DNA of 64,000 nt from Pedobacter cryoconitis (GTDB taxonomy: Bacteria > Bacteroidota > Bacteroidia > Sphingobacteriales > Sphingobacteriaceae). The number at the start of each line of letters is the position of its first letter. Positions within the stretch are counted from its first letter, which is position 1. The stretch covers positions 62,001 to 126,000 of the forward strand of contig JAAAFW010000004.1 of the NCBI GenBank assembly GCA_019352875.1, written 5' to 3'. This document shows positions 7,958 to 17,114 of the stretch, piece by piece. The position numbers and the translations under genes were made by a program. The notes under the pieces are model-generated. The model was given only the letters and a program-made list of their open reading frames with translations, was not told the DNA's origin and searched no databases.

Positions 7958-9538
7958 ATGGAACTTTTAATTAAAGCTATTGGATTTACACTGCTGCATT
8001 CTTTGTGGCAGGGTCTGCTACTATCCCTGATCACTGCGTTGATCCTGGTTGGTGGTAAAAATTTAAGCTCGGCATCCAGATACAGGTTTCTAACCTGGTC
8101 GCTGATGCTTTTTGCTTCCGCAACCATATTTACTTTTGCATCCTATATGATTCAGGATAACGGTATGGCAACTCCGGTAATCAACCAGCCAGCCACCGCG
8201 GGTAGTGCGGCTGTTCACACTCTTCAGGGTAAATATAGTCCGGCTGAATCGGGGGTTTATGAACTTTCTGCGTTTGCAGCGAACGGTATGAATACTGCTG
8301 GTGACTTTTTCTCCAGAAATACAGATCTGATTGTATTGGTCTGGTTTTTAATGTTCTGTGCTAAAAGCCTTCAGTTACTGACAGGTTTGCACGGAATATA
8401 CCGATTGAAAAATACCAATGTAAAGCCTGTTTCCGAATTCTGGCAGAATAAAGCTGAAGAGTTGGCTGAGAAACTTAATGTTCAGGCTGTTGTCAGGTTG
8501 ATGGAATCCGGACTGGCCCGCGTGCCAATGGTGATAGGGCATTTTAAACCGGTAATTCTAATTCCTATTGGATTGATCAATGCTATGAGTACAGCAGATG
8601 TAGAAGCTATACTTGTACACGAACTTGCGCATATCCGCCGAAGAGATTTTATAGTTAACATTTTGCAGAGTTTGCTGGAGATGGTTTATTTCTTTAATCC
8701 AGCTGTGATCTGGACTTCAGAGTTAATCAGAGCCGAAAGGGAGAACTGTTGTGATGATATCGCTGTTACCCAGCTCAGCAATAAAGCGGTCTATATCCGT
8801 GCGTTGGTAAGCTGTCAGGAATATGAGCATGGTGCTCCTGAGTTAAGTATGGCTCTGAAAAATGGGCAGGGACAACTGATGCACCGTGTAAAAAGACTGC
8901 TTGGACAATACCAATCACCAGTTACGAAGATGGAGAGAGTAATATTATCATTATTGATGATAGTAGTAATATTAACAACGGCTGCATTTAAAGTTCTGCC
9001 TGAAAGAGCTGCTGTAAAAGCTGAGCTGGCTTCTAAAGAGGTGTCTGCCGCTCCGGCCCAGTCTGTTGTTAACAACGATCAATCTGCTGCAAACCATGAT
9101 CGGAAGGTTAGTAGTAAGCTTAAACCATCAGCTAAGGTGGAGACTGGAAAAACTGTAGTTACCACCACGACAACAGTGCGCCCGGACGATCCTGTCGATG
9201 TTGCAGCCGACGTGCCGATAGTAGCTGATGCCGCAGTGCAGGCAACACCTGCAACACCAGCCAAACCTGCTGTAACAGCAAGGCTTGAAATGTCGCCCGC
9301 TGTGGTTGCTTTGCCTGCCCAAAAAAGTGATCGTGTTAATTCAGAAGCTTTAATTGCCGATCTGAAAAAACACAATATGATTGAAGACGATCGTGATTTT
9401 AAGATCCAGCTCAATCAGGATGGCTTGTATATAGACGGTAAAAAACAGAGTGCGGTCTGGCACAAAAGGGTTATGCGTAATTACGTCAACGAACCTAATA
9501 AAAAGCTCAATTACACTACTACAGTGCGAATTAACTAA
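7958..9538 (+). CDS. M56-family (BlaR1/MecR1-like) membrane metallopeptidase
   Basis: A 526-residue protein. Transmembrane segments lie near residues 5-32, 43-62 and 122-142. The gluzincin motif is HELAH at 221-225, followed by the RAERENCCDDIAV helix that supplies the third zinc ligand. A further transmembrane helix lies near 327-345. The rest is a periplasmic tail: Ala/Pro/Val/Thr-rich for about 110 residues, then a short folded-looking end. It lacks a penicillin-binding sensor domain, so the signal it senses is not necessarily a beta-lactam. With the upstream repressor it forms a regulated-proteolysis switch; the TonB-dependent receptor downstream is a plausible target. Confidence 0.9.
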   Translation: MELLIKAIGFTLLHSLWQGLLLSLITALILVGGKNLSSASRYRFLTWSLMLFASATIFTFASYMIQDNGMATPVINQPATAGSAAVHTLQGKYSPAESGVYELSAFAANGMNTAGDFFSRNTDLIVLVWFLMFCAKSLQLLTGLHGIYRLKNTNVKPVSEFWQNKAEELAEKLNVQAVVRLMESGLARVPMVIGHFKPVILIPIGLINAMSTADVEAILVHELAHIRRRDFIVNILQSLLEMVYFFNPAVIWTSELIRAERENCCDDIAVTQLSNKAVYIRALVSCQEYEHGAPELSMALKNGQGQLMHRVKRLLGQYQSPVTKMERVILSLLMIVVILTTAAFKVLPERAAVKAELASKEVSAAPAQSVVNNDQSAANHDRKVSSKLKPSAKVETGKTVVTTTTTVRPDDPVDVAADVPIVADAAVQATPATPAKPAVTARLEMSPAVVALPAQKSDRVNSEALIADLKKHNMIEDDRDFKIQLNQDGLYIDGKKQSAVWHKRVMRNYVNEPNKKLNYTTTVRIN

Positions 9539-9646
9539 TCATAACAATATTCCTTAATTATTCCTGTCTCCTGTTTTTACCGGGAGCAGGGATAGCTTTG
9601 CCCTTAATTTACAGCTGGCGCCTGTGCTATTTTAAAATTCCTATAA

Positions 9647-12088
9647 ATGAAAAAATATTTAATGATGCTATTTTTAGCATGGTATGGCACCGCTTTGTCT
9701 TTTGGGCAGGTAACTGGAGTGAAAATAAAGGGAATGCTCCTTGATCATCAGGGTGTTGGAATCGACGGCGCGACAATGTCGGTGAAAAAGCAATCAGATT
9801 CATCATTGGTGAAAATGGAGTTCAGTGAGGCTAATGGGAGTTTTATTTTTAATGGGATAGCCCCGGGTGTTTACTTATTGGATGTGAACCTGATGGGGCA
9901 AAGGGTTTATCAATCTGTATCCCTTAACATTACCGCCGGTCTGCCAGTGTTGGACCTGGGTACAATCCGTATTCAGGAACAGCAACAGTCTTTAAAAGAA
10001 GTGTCTATTGTATCTAAAAAGGCGCTCATTGAGCATCAGATTGACCGGACTGTATTAAATGTCGATGCGTTGATCAGTAATGCCGGAACTACGGCAATGG
10101 ATGTGCTGGAAAAATCTCCGGGCGTGAGGGTCGATCAAAATGGTCTGGTTAGTCTGAAGGGGCAGCAGGGAGTGACTATTTTTATTGATGATAAGCCAAC
10201 ATATTTGTCTGGTGCAGACCTTGAAGGTTATTTGAGGAGTCTGCCGGCAACGACTTTAGATAAGATAGAAATCATGAGTAATCCTCCGGCTAAATATGAT
10301 GCTGCTGGAAAAGGAGGGGTTATTAATATAAAAACGAAAAAGCAAAAGCTCAAAGGATTTAATCTTGGGATTAATGCATCGGCTGGTCAGGGGATATATA
10401 CAACAACAAATAATAGTATTGATTTCAATTACAAAAACAATAAAATTAATGTGTTTGGTAATGCTGGCTACAGTTTTCGTAACGGGGCATCAGACCTTCA
10501 TATCTACCGGAACTATAGAGATGAAGCTGGTAATCATACCGGATCATTCGACCAGCAGACTTTTCTACGCAGGAAAGGCTGGGGAATAAACGGACTTCTG
10601 GGGGCCGATTATAGTCCGTCTGAATTAACAAGCTGGGGTGTGGTATTTACAGGTTTCTTACGTAAACCTAATTCAAATAATCTCAGCGAGAATGTTATTA
10701 ATGATGCCGCAGGTAAACTGGAGTCTCTGGTTAAAGCACGCAATTTAGAGAATGGGAGTTCGGATAATTTTGGTACGAATCTGAATTACCGGCATTTATT
10801 TAAGAAAGACGGACCTGATATTTCTGCAGATCTAGATTATCTACGTTATGGATCTGGCAACAAACAAGACTATGCTAATGATATATATAACTCTGACAGA
10901 CAGTTTGATCATGTAGAAGGGTTAAATGGTAACTTGAATGGAAATATAAATATATTAAGTGCCAAAGTAGACTATACACACCCGTTTAGCGGAAAATTAA
11001 AACTTGCAGGTGGTTTGAAAAATAGCTTTACGGAAACAGATAACGTGGCAGATTATAGCAATACAATGGGGGGTGTCACTACTCCGGATTATGATAAATC
11101 CAATCAGTTTAAATACAAGGAAAGGATTAGTGCAGCGTATGTGAATCTGAATAAAGATTTTGACAGATGGAGTGTTCAGGCTGGCCTGCGTCTGGAGAAT
11201 ACAGATTCACGGGGAAGGCAGTTAGGAAATATAATGAAAAGTGACTCTTCCTTTAAAAGGAATTATACAGGTTTGTTCCCAACTCTCTTTGTAAGATATC
11301 AGTTGGATACCTCTGGCAACCAGCAGTTGAAATTCAATTATGGACGCCGTGTTGAAAGACCGTATTATCAGGATTTGAATCCGTTTATCTCACCACTGGA
11401 CAAATTCACCTATTATGTAGGTAATCCATACTTGCTACCTTCCTTTTCGCAGAAGGTTGAGGTGACTTATGTCTGGAAGAAACTCAGTACTTCTGTAAGT
11501 TATAGTAGTGCTAAGGATGAGTTTAATGAGACTATTGAAATTAAAGACGGGATTTATTACAGCAGGCCGGGAAATATTGGCAGTAGTAAAGTCCTAAGCT
11601 GGAATATTGACGCGGGTGTAGATCCCTTTAGCTGGCTTAATTTACAGTTCTATGGAGAGCTGACCAGGATTCACTCTAAAAGTGACTTTTATTCAGGTTT
11701 GCTGGATAATAAAGGAGTTTTCACTTACCTTCAGGGGATTGCGCAGTTTAAGCTAAAACACGGGTGGAATGCACAACTGGACGGAAATTATCAAAGTAAG
11801 GTAACCAATGCGCAGTTTGTTGTTGGAGAGCAGTGGAGAATGAATATGGGGCTTTCCAAAACCCTTTCGCCAAAAACTACATTGAAGCTGAGTGTGAGTG
11901 ATATATTCAGAACCCAGGTCACCAGAGGTACAATCAATAACCTGAATCTGACAGATGCCGGATGGGTGAACAGGGGAGATAGCAGGCGTGCTGTATTAAC
12001 TTTGAGCATGAGGTTAGGTCAGATGAAAGCTAACCGGCCCGATAAACGTTCAGGAGCGGATTCGGAGGCTGACCGTGTTAAACAGTAA
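9647..12088 (+). CDS. TonB-dependent receptor, PF14905-type outer-membrane barrel
   Basis: An 813-residue protein with a signal peptide (cleaved near SFGQ). A carboxypeptidase-regulatory-like beta-sandwich covers about residues 22-112, a plug domain about 120-230 (MDVLEKSPGVRVDQNG, KGGVINIKTKK), then a large barrel. The layout matches the outer-membrane beta-barrel family PF14905 rather than SusC, and no SusD gene follows. The C-terminus extends about 20 charged residues past the last strand (ending in RVKQ), unusual for a barrel that normally ends in an aromatic residue; the last strand is probably VLTLSMRLGQM. It follows the BlaI/M56 pair by 108 bases and may be controlled by it. Substrate unknown. 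Confidence 0.88.
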   Translation: MKKYLMMLFLAWYGTALSFGQVTGVKIKGMLLDHQGVGIDGATMSVKKQSDSSLVKMEFSEANGSFIFNGIAPGVYLLDVNLMGQRVYQSVSLNITAGLPVLDLGTIRIQEQQQSLKEVSIVSKKALIEHQIDRTVLNVDALISNAGTTAMDVLEKSPGVRVDQNGLVSLKGQQGVTIFIDDKPTYLSGADLEGYLRSLPATTLDKIEIMSNPPAKYDAAGKGGVINIKTKKQKLKGFNLGINASAGQGIYTTTNNSIDFNYKNNKINVFGNAGYSFRNGASDLHIYRNYRDEAGNHTGSFDQQTFLRRKGWGINGLLGADYSPSELTSWGVVFTGFLRKPNSNNLSENVINDAAGKLESLVKARNLENGSSDNFGTNLNYRHLFKKDGPDISADLDYLRYGSGNKQDYANDIYNSDRQFDHVEGLNGNLNGNINILSAKVDYTHPFSGKLKLAGGLKNSFTETDNVADYSNTMGGVTTPDYDKSNQFKYKERISAAYVNLNKDFDRWSVQAGLRLENTDSRGRQLGNIMKSDSSFKRNYTGLFPTLFVRYQLDTSGNQQLKFNYGRRVERPYYQDLNPFISPLDKFTYYVGNPYLLPSFSQKVEVTYVWKKLSTSVSYSSAKDEFNETIEIKDGIYYSRPGNIGSSKVLSWNIDAGVDPFSWLNLQFYGELTRIHSKSDFYSGLLDNKGVFTYLQGIAQFKLKHGWNAQLDGNYQSKVTNAQFVVGEQWRMNMGLSKTLSPKTTLKLSVSDIFRTQVTRGTINNLNLTDAGWVNRGDSRRAVLTLSMRLGQMKANRPDKRSGADSEADRVKQ

Positions 12089-12147
12089 CAAGCCTGAGTC
12101 ACGTGCTGTTTACAGCCTTATTTTCTAGTAGTTTTTCTTTGCTATTC

Positions 12148-12264
12148 TCCCGGGTTGGGATACCCTTCCTTTACCCTTGCGATACCGTTCCTTTACCCAA
12201 AGGGTATCCCAACCGGTATAGAGAGGGTATCGCAAGGGTAAAGGAAGGGTATCGCAGCCCGGGA
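12148..12264. repeat. Large nested inverted repeat between convergent genes
   Basis: Two 39-base arms (12148..12186 and 12226..12264) are reverse complements with two mismatches, flanked by CCCGGG. The left arm plus loop contains two tandem 22-base units (12157..12178 and 12179..12200), each starting GSGATACC and ending TTTACCC plus two bases. The 39-base loop holds a second palindrome, TACCC-AAA-GGGTA (12194..12206). It lies between the ends of the TonB-dependent receptor and bioA genes. It could act as a bidirectional terminator, but its size and internal repetition suggest a REP-like or miniature mobile element. ORFs across it are artefacts of the repeat. Confidence 0.85.
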
Positions 12265-12340
12265 AAAAAACAGAAGCAAAATGGACGCTTACTGCGATAA
12301 GACTAAAGGATTGTCTGAACAAAGACTCTTGGTAAGCCGA

Positions 12341-13612
12341 TTATAATAATTTCAGGTCAAGTGCTTCCCGAATTGCCGCATAAATTTCTTCCAGATCGGC
12401 ATCGGTAATACAATACGGTGGAAGGATATAGATAATATTGCCCAAAGGACGAAGGATTATTCCTTTATCCAGAAAGAAATTATATAACCAATCCCGCAGA
12501 CCATGGAAATAGGAGGTGCCTTCTCCTGTTTCCCACTCAATTGCCAGAATGGTTCCGGTTTGTCTGATTGATCGAACCAGAGGATGTAATTCTATTGACG
12601 TTGCAAATGTGCTATGCAGGGCAGCTATCCGCTGGATTGCTGCCTGGCAATCTGGCTCGGCTAATAAATCAAGACTGGCCGAGGCTGCAGCGCAGGCTAG
12701 TGGATTCGCTGTAAAAGAATGACCATGGAATAGAGTCTTAAGATTATCCTCAGCTAAAAAAGCAGCGTAAATTTCTGAACTACAAGTTGTAATGCCTAAG
12801 GGCATAGTACCACCGGTTAATCCTTTTGAAAAACAAAGTATGTCAGCCTGCTGCCGCAGGTGGTCTGCGGCGAAATTCCTGCCTGTGCGCCCGAATCCCG
12901 TAAAAACCTCATCCTGGATCATTAGTATTCCGTTCCTGCGGCAAATAGCCATGAGCTGATCAAGGTGTTCGGCTTTATGCATTAGCATTCCTGCAGATCC
13001 TTGTACCAGTGGCTCGAAAATAAAACATGCAAGTTCTGCAGCGTGAGTTTCAATGATTTTGCGCAGATCTCCCAGGTTATTGGCATTCGGTGTATCAATA
13101 TAGATTACCTCAAACATCTGGTTTTGGAATGGGGCTGTCCATGCACCCCGGCCGCTCACAGACATTGCGCCAAATGTGTCGCCATGGTATGCATTTTTAA
13201 AAGCAAGAATTTTATTGCGTGGCTGGTTCTGATTATACCAGAACTGGATACACATCTTAAGTGCTACCTCAATAGCAGTTGACCCGTTGTCGGTGTAAAA
13301 AACTTTCTGCTGAGAGGGCGGCAGTATATTCAGCAGCTTTTCTGCAAGTTCGATAGCGGGCTCATGTGTGAACCCTGCGAAAATAACCTGATCCAGCTTG
13401 CCGAGCTGGTTGATCACTTTTTCTGCAATATAAGGATGGGAGTGTCCATGTAGTATAACCCACCAGGAAGAAATTGCATCTATATATTTTTTGCCCTCCT
13501 GATCAAAGAGATATGATCCGGATGCATGGTCTATAACGATGTGTTTATTTCCTTTATAGTGCTGTGTATAAGGGTGCCATATGTATTTATCGTCTCTATT
13601 TGTTAAGGTCAT
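12341..13612 (-). CDS. bioA: Adenosylmethionine-8-amino-7-oxononanoate aminotransferase
   Basis: A 423-residue fold-type-I, class III PLP aminotransferase converting 8-amino-7-oxononanoate to 7,8-diaminononanoate, with S-adenosylmethionine as the usual amino donor. Diagnostic features: start IWHPYTQH, the substrate-site segment [25 protein letters not shown] (Asp binding the pyridine nitrogen) and the Schiff-base lysine in [14 protein letters not shown]. It is the last gene of the bio operon; its first 17 bases overlap the end of bioB, so translational coupling is likely. Family length is normal. Confidence 0.96.
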   Translation of the reverse strand: MTLTNRDDKYIWHPYTQHYKGNKHIVIDHASGSYLFDQEGKKYIDAISSWWVILHGHSHPYIAEKVINQLGKLDQVIFAGFTHEPAIELAEKLLNILPPSQQKVFYTDNGSTAIEVALKMCIQFWYNQNQPRNKILAFKNAYHGDTFGAMSVSGRGAWTAPFQNQMFEVIYIDTPNANNLGDLRKIIETHAAELACFIFEPLVQGSAGMLMHKAEHLDQLMAICRRNGILMIQDEVFTGFGRTGRNFAADHLRQQADILCFSKGLTGGTMPLGITTCSSEIYAAFLAEDNLKTLFHGHSFTANPLACAAASASLDLLAEPDCQAAIQRIAALHSTFATSIELHPLVRSIRQTGTILAIEWETGEGTSYFHGLRDWLYNFFLDKGIILRPLGNIIYILPPYCITDADLEEIYAAIREALDLKLL

Positions 13613-14606
13613 CTGCTACCTCCGTTTTTAGATTTTCTTTACGCTGCATTGGTTTTAAGCCTAATAAACTGAAGAGCTCGCGATCCTGAGAAAGGCCTGG
13701 GTTAGGTGTTACCAGTAGTTCTTCACTTTCGCTCGTAAAGATGGAATTTGCTCCTGCCATGAAACACCAGGATTGTTCTTCGCTGCTCATTTCAGCTCTT
13801 CCTGCGCTCAGACGGACAATAGATGCTGGCATTAAAATCCTTGCAGTTGCAATCATGCGGATCATCTCCCAGGAGTCTGTTTTAGGCATGTTCTCCAGTG
13901 GTGTGCCCTTTACGCGGGCAAGTGCATTGACCGGTACGGATTCAGGGTGTGCAGGTAGGGTGGACAGGGTGTGCAGCATGCGGATCCGGTCCTCGTGTGT
14001 TTCACCCAGACCGATAATTCCTCCGGAGCAGACACTGATTCCTGCTTTTCTAACATGGTTAATTGTGTTTAATCTGTCATCGTAAGTCCGGGTGCTGATA
14101 ATCTCTTCATATTTTTCCCTTGATGTATCCAGATTGTGATTGTAGGCATACAGGCCTGCTTGCTGAAGTTTTTGTGCCTGACTTTCTGTGAGCATACCAA
14201 GCGTACAGCATACCTCCATGCCAAGTTCATTGACACCTGTCACCATGTCTAATATAGTGTCGAAATCGCGGTTGTCTCTTACTTCCCGCCAGGCTGCAGC
14301 CATACAGAAACGTGAAGACCCGGCTTCTTTTGCGCGTGTGGCAATTTGAACTACTTCGTCTCTGCTCATGAGAGATTTTACTTTAATTCCCGTATGATAG
14401 CGGGCTGCCTGTCCGCAATAGGAGCAGTCTTCGGGACAGCCTCCGGTTTTTACAGAAAGTAGAGTGCAAACCTGAACCTCATTGGAATTGTGGAAATTTC
14501 GGTGTACAGTTGCGGCTTGATACACCAGTTCAAGCAAAGGTGTATGATATATTTCCTGGATTTCTTCGAGGGTCCAGTCATGACGGATATTTAAATTTGA
14601 CGGCAT
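13596..14606 (-). CDS. bioB: Biotin synthase
   Basis: A 336-residue radical-SAM enzyme inserting sulfur into dethiobiotin. The 4Fe-4S/SAM motif is C57-x3-C61-x2-C64 (CPEDCSYC). The YNHNLDTS strand carries the substrate-binding Asn and Asp residues and downstream Cys residues serve the auxiliary 2Fe-2S cluster ([11 protein letters not shown]). RLSAGR supplies the conserved Arg near the auxiliary cluster. Full family length. It lies 22 bases after bioD and overlaps bioA by 17 bases in the same operon. Confidence 0.97.
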   Translation of the reverse strand: MPSNLNIRHDWTLEEIQEIYHTPLLELVYQAATVHRNFHNSNEVQVCTLLSVKTGGCPEDCSYCGQAARYHTGIKVKSLMSRDEVVQIATRAKEAGSSRFCMAAAWREVRDNRDFDTILDMVTGVNELGMEVCCTLGMLTESQAQKLQQAGLYAYNHNLDTSREKYEEIISTRTYDDRLNTINHVRKAGISVCSGGIIGLGETHEDRIRMLHTLSTLPAHPESVPVNALARVKGTPLENMPKTDSWEMIRMIATARILMPASIVRLSAGRAEMSSEEQSWCFMAGANSIFTSESEELLVTPNPGLSQDRELFSLLGLKPMQRKENLKTEVADDLNK

Positions 14607-14628
14607 ATTGAAAATTAAGTAAATGTGT

Positions 14629-15249
14629 TTATGGTTTAAATTTGAGCTGTTTGGGGAGCTTGATCAATGAATTGTGATTTATTTCAGTTAGTTCCGGTAA
14701 ATCCGACCAGGAGCAGTTCTCTGGCAGCCTGCTGATAATCAGTTTTTTGCTGGAAAGGTTAAAATCTCCGTTGAAGATTACGTGTTTCAGATTGAGCCTG
14801 CGAAGTTTGATAGCTTCAAGCGTAAGTAAGCTATGGTTAATGCAGCCCAGATAATCCCTGATAACCAGAATCAGGTCTGCATTCAGGTGCTGGATTAGTT
14901 CTGCAGTTAGTAATTTTTCAGACAGAGGGACTAATAAACCACCCGCGCCTTCAATCAGCAAAGGTCTGAGATGATCAGGCAGGATAAAGTCCTGTAAGGT
15001 GATGCTCACGTTTTCTGCGGCGGCGGCTTCGTGAGGCGATGCTGCAAGTGTAAACCGATACCTTTCGGGATGAAATCTGGAATGGTGGTGTCCGGTGAGC
15101 CGGCGCACTTTTTCTGTGTCGGTATCATGTAGGTCTCCTGCCTGAACTGGTTTCCAGTAGTCCAGATTGTTTTGATAACATAAGACGGCAGAAACTATTG
15201 TTTTGCCTATTTCTGTGCCTATACCGGTCACAAATAGCGGGTTTTCCAT
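14629..15249 (-). CDS. bioD: Dethiobiotin synthetase
   Basis: A 206-residue ATP-dependent carboxylase forming dethiobiotin from diaminononanoate and CO2. The P-loop variant GIGTEIGKT lies at residues 9-17, the KPVQAG motif follows near residue 34, and [12 protein letters not shown] marks the ATP/substrate loop. It is slightly shorter than the roughly 225-residue enterobacterial enzyme, as in many Bacteroidota. Spaced 19 bases from bioF and 22 from bioB in the operon. Confidence 0.95.
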   Translation of the reverse strand: MENPLFVTGIGTEIGKTIVSAVLCYQNNLDYWKPVQAGDLHDTDTEKVRRLTGHHHSRFHPERYRFTLAASPHEAAAAENVSITLQDFILPDHLRPLLIEGAGGLLVPLSEKLLTAELIQHLNADLILVIRDYLGCINHSLLTLEAIKLRRLNLKHVIFNGDFNLSSKKLIISRLPENCSWSDLPELTEINHNSLIKLPKQLKFKP

Positions 15250-15268
15250 GTTGTTTGTCGTCTAGTTT

Positions 15269-16432
15269 TTAAGATTGCTGTAATTTTTTAATCTGCTCAC
15301 AGAGTCCGTTGATTTCTGTTTGGGTGTTAAATAAATGAACACAGATCCGGAGTCGTTCGGTACCGGCGGGTACAGTCGGGCTGCGGATAGGGTAGACGGA
15401 ATACCCTTTTTCGAAAAGCGATTTACTCCACCGGAGACAATTTTCATTTCCCGGGACCGTAATTATTTGAATGGGGGATACTTTCATTTCAGCCATCTCT
15501 GTTAGATTTCTGTCTGGATAGATTGCTTTCAGATTAGCGCTTAGGAGGGCTGATTTTTGCTGAAGCTTATGTTGTTCTCCTGGAAACGTTAATAGTCGTT
15601 TATATCGCGTTAAAATGGATAATATTAGGGTTGGGGGCAGTGCTGTGCTATAGATAAATGGCCTCGCGAAATTTATGAGATAGGTTTTTAGTAATTGGCT
15701 ACCTAAAACCACTGCGCCATGCAGTCCCATTGCTTTGCTGAACGTGATGATTCTGGCAAATACGGGGGTGCCGGTTTCTTTTGTAGTGGCCAGTCCGGTT
15801 CCGAATACCCCAAATGCGTGAGCTTCATCTACAATGAGTCTTGCCTGGTATTTATTACACAAAGCCAGTATAAGCGGGAGGTTGGCGAAATCGCCATCCA
15901 TAGAATAAATGCTCTCTATTGCTACATAGCAGCGGCCCTGACGGTCTTTGTTTTTAAGGAGTTGGTTTTCCAGGTCCCCGCAGTCGTTATGTCTGAACTT
16001 AAGGCGGTCTGCATAGCTTAGCCGCAGGCCATCAATTACCGAAGCATGGATATACTGGTCATAAATTACAAGGTCGCCTTTTTGTGGAAGGCATGAAAAT
16101 AATGAAGTGTTAGCTGTATAGCCAGAATTAAAAAGTAATGCCGCTCCGGTGTTTTCCCGGGTTGCAAACAGGTTTTCCAATTCTTCCGCAGCAGCAGAAT
16201 TTCCGCTAAGTAATCTTGAGCCTCCGGCGCCTGACCAGCCTTGATTTTTCGACAGTAATTTGGCTTTTAACTGAAGGTATTCTCCTGATAATTCTTCATT
16301 TTTGAATCTGGAGTATCCTAAATAATCGTTGGAGCTAAAGTCGGTTAAGTCATTTGTTAATTGTAGTTTACGAATGCTATTTGTTGACTCTTTGCCCGCA
16401 ATTTTAAATTGCATGAATTGTTCTGTATTCAT
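15269..16432 (-). CDS. bioF: 8-amino-7-oxononanoate synthase
   Basis: A 387-residue alpha-oxoamine synthase (PLP) condensing pimeloyl-ACP or pimeloyl-CoA with L-alanine. Visible motifs: SSNDYLGYS, GAGGSRLLSG, IVDEAHAFGVFG (Asp for the pyridine nitrogen) and the Schiff-base lysine in FSKAMGLHGAVVLG. The segment usually reading GKA is SKA here, common in the family. It starts five bases after the diiron-type gene, so the two are almost certainly cotranscribed. The substrate assignment rests on the surrounding bio genes. Confidence 0.94.
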   Translation of the reverse strand: MNTEQFMQFKIAGKESTNSIRKLQLTNDLTDFSSNDYLGYSRFKNEELSGEYLQLKAKLLSKNQGWSGAGGSRLLSGNSAAAEELENLFATRENTGAALLFNSGYTANTSLFSCLPQKGDLVIYDQYIHASVIDGLRLSYADRLKFRHNDCGDLENQLLKNKDRQGRCYVAIESIYSMDGDFANLPLILALCNKYQARLIVDEAHAFGVFGTGLATTKETGTPVFARIITFSKAMGLHGAVVLGSQLLKTYLINFARPFIYSTALPPTLILSILTRYKRLLTFPGEQHKLQQKSALLSANLKAIYPDRNLTEMAEMKVSPIQIITVPGNENCLRWSKSLFEKGYSVYPIRSPTVPAGTERLRICVHLFNTQTEINGLCEQIKKLQQS

Positions 16433-16437
16433 AGCTT

Positions 16438-17049
16438 TTAAGCGGTGACATCAGTAATCAATGCATTTATCCATTCGCTATGAAGCTGCTCTTCGATTGC
16501 GCAGATGTGTGCTGCATGTGACTCCCAGGAAACTGAAAATTCTTTCAGTTGTATGATCATTTCCTCAAGATGCCCTTGCTCTTCGACGATTATTGATCTT
16601 ACGCTGACTTTGCTTCCGGCCTGCTGCAGGGCTGCCTGATAAACCGGGTATAACTGGTCTGCCCGGACTTCTATAGCGTAAGTGACCAGCAAGTAAGCTG
16701 CGAATTTTAATTCGGCACCATGCAGGTCTAGCTCGTTGCGCAGATATCTGCTGGTACGCAGATCCAGCGCCTGTAAATAGTGTTTGCTTGCTGTTGGTGC
16801 TACTAAGTAGTCCGGATGATAGGTTGTGTTTTCCCGTATTCCTAACCTGGTGATTTGCTTTTTGAGGTAAAAGGCATGACGGTGTTCTTCTGCTGCATGT
16901 TTCAACACCATCAATGTTGTGGTATCAGCATTTTCGCTTGCAGATATCTTTCTGGCGCCTATATTTTCCAGCAGTGATAATGTATTAAGGAGTTTGGCGT
17001 GTAAGGAATCGTGCTTTATGATATGGTTTAGTAATGCTGCTAATGTCAT
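16438..17049 (-). CDS. Ferritin-like diiron carboxylate protein heading the biotin operon
   Basis: A 203-residue, largely helical protein. The four-helix diiron ligand pattern is readable: E28, E55-x2-H58, E127 and E157-x2-H160 (from LLENIGARK, AAEEHRHAF, YAIEVRADQ, IIVEEQGHL). This is the E / ExxH / E / ExxH arrangement of ferritin-like oxidases and hydroxylases. It is the first gene of the row diiron-bioF-bioD-bioB-bioA, five bases before bioF. No bioC, bioH, bioG, bioW, bioI or bioZ is visible, so a role in making or releasing the pimeloyl precursor is an attractive inference. Start chosen at 17049 because the -7 box lies within the longer frame (which opens at 17088). Confidence 0.8.
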   Translation of the reverse strand: MTLAALLNHIIKHDSLHAKLLNTLSLLENIGARKISASENADTTTLMVLKHAAEEHRHAFYLKKQITRLGIRENTTYHPDYLVAPTASKHYLQALDLRTSRYLRNELDLHGAELKFAAYLLVTYAIEVRADQLYPVYQAALQQAGSKVSVRSIIVEEQGHLEEMIIQLKEFSVSWESHAAHICAIEEQLHSEWINALITDVTA

Positions 17050-17066
17050 CTTATATTGATTTGTGC

Positions 17067-17074
17067 CAAAAGTA
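17067..17074 (-). promoter_or_regulatory. -7 box TACTTTTG of the biotin operon
   Basis: Exact TAnnTTTG on the minus strand, 17 bases upstream of the operon's first ATG (17049). It sits in the 65-base gap shared with the divergent MocR-type gene, so a regulator bound here could affect both directions. Confidence 0.55.
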
Positions 17075-17114
17075 TTACCTTGCCCCAAACTTCATATGTA
17101 CCAGTTTTATTTTT

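Noticed and set aside
9079..9250. Possible tandem repeat in the M56 tail
   Set aside because: Ala/Pro/Thr/Val richness gives an impression of repetition, but no regular unit length is present.
8815..9414. Three minus-strand frames opposite the M56 gene
   Set aside because: Shadows of the Ala/Thr-rich periplasmic tail; no start context and the plus-strand gene is certain.
12103..12322. Open frames of about 65 codons on both strands across the inverted repeat
   Set aside because: They are produced by the repeated GATACC/TTTACCC units and have low-complexity translations without homology-like features.
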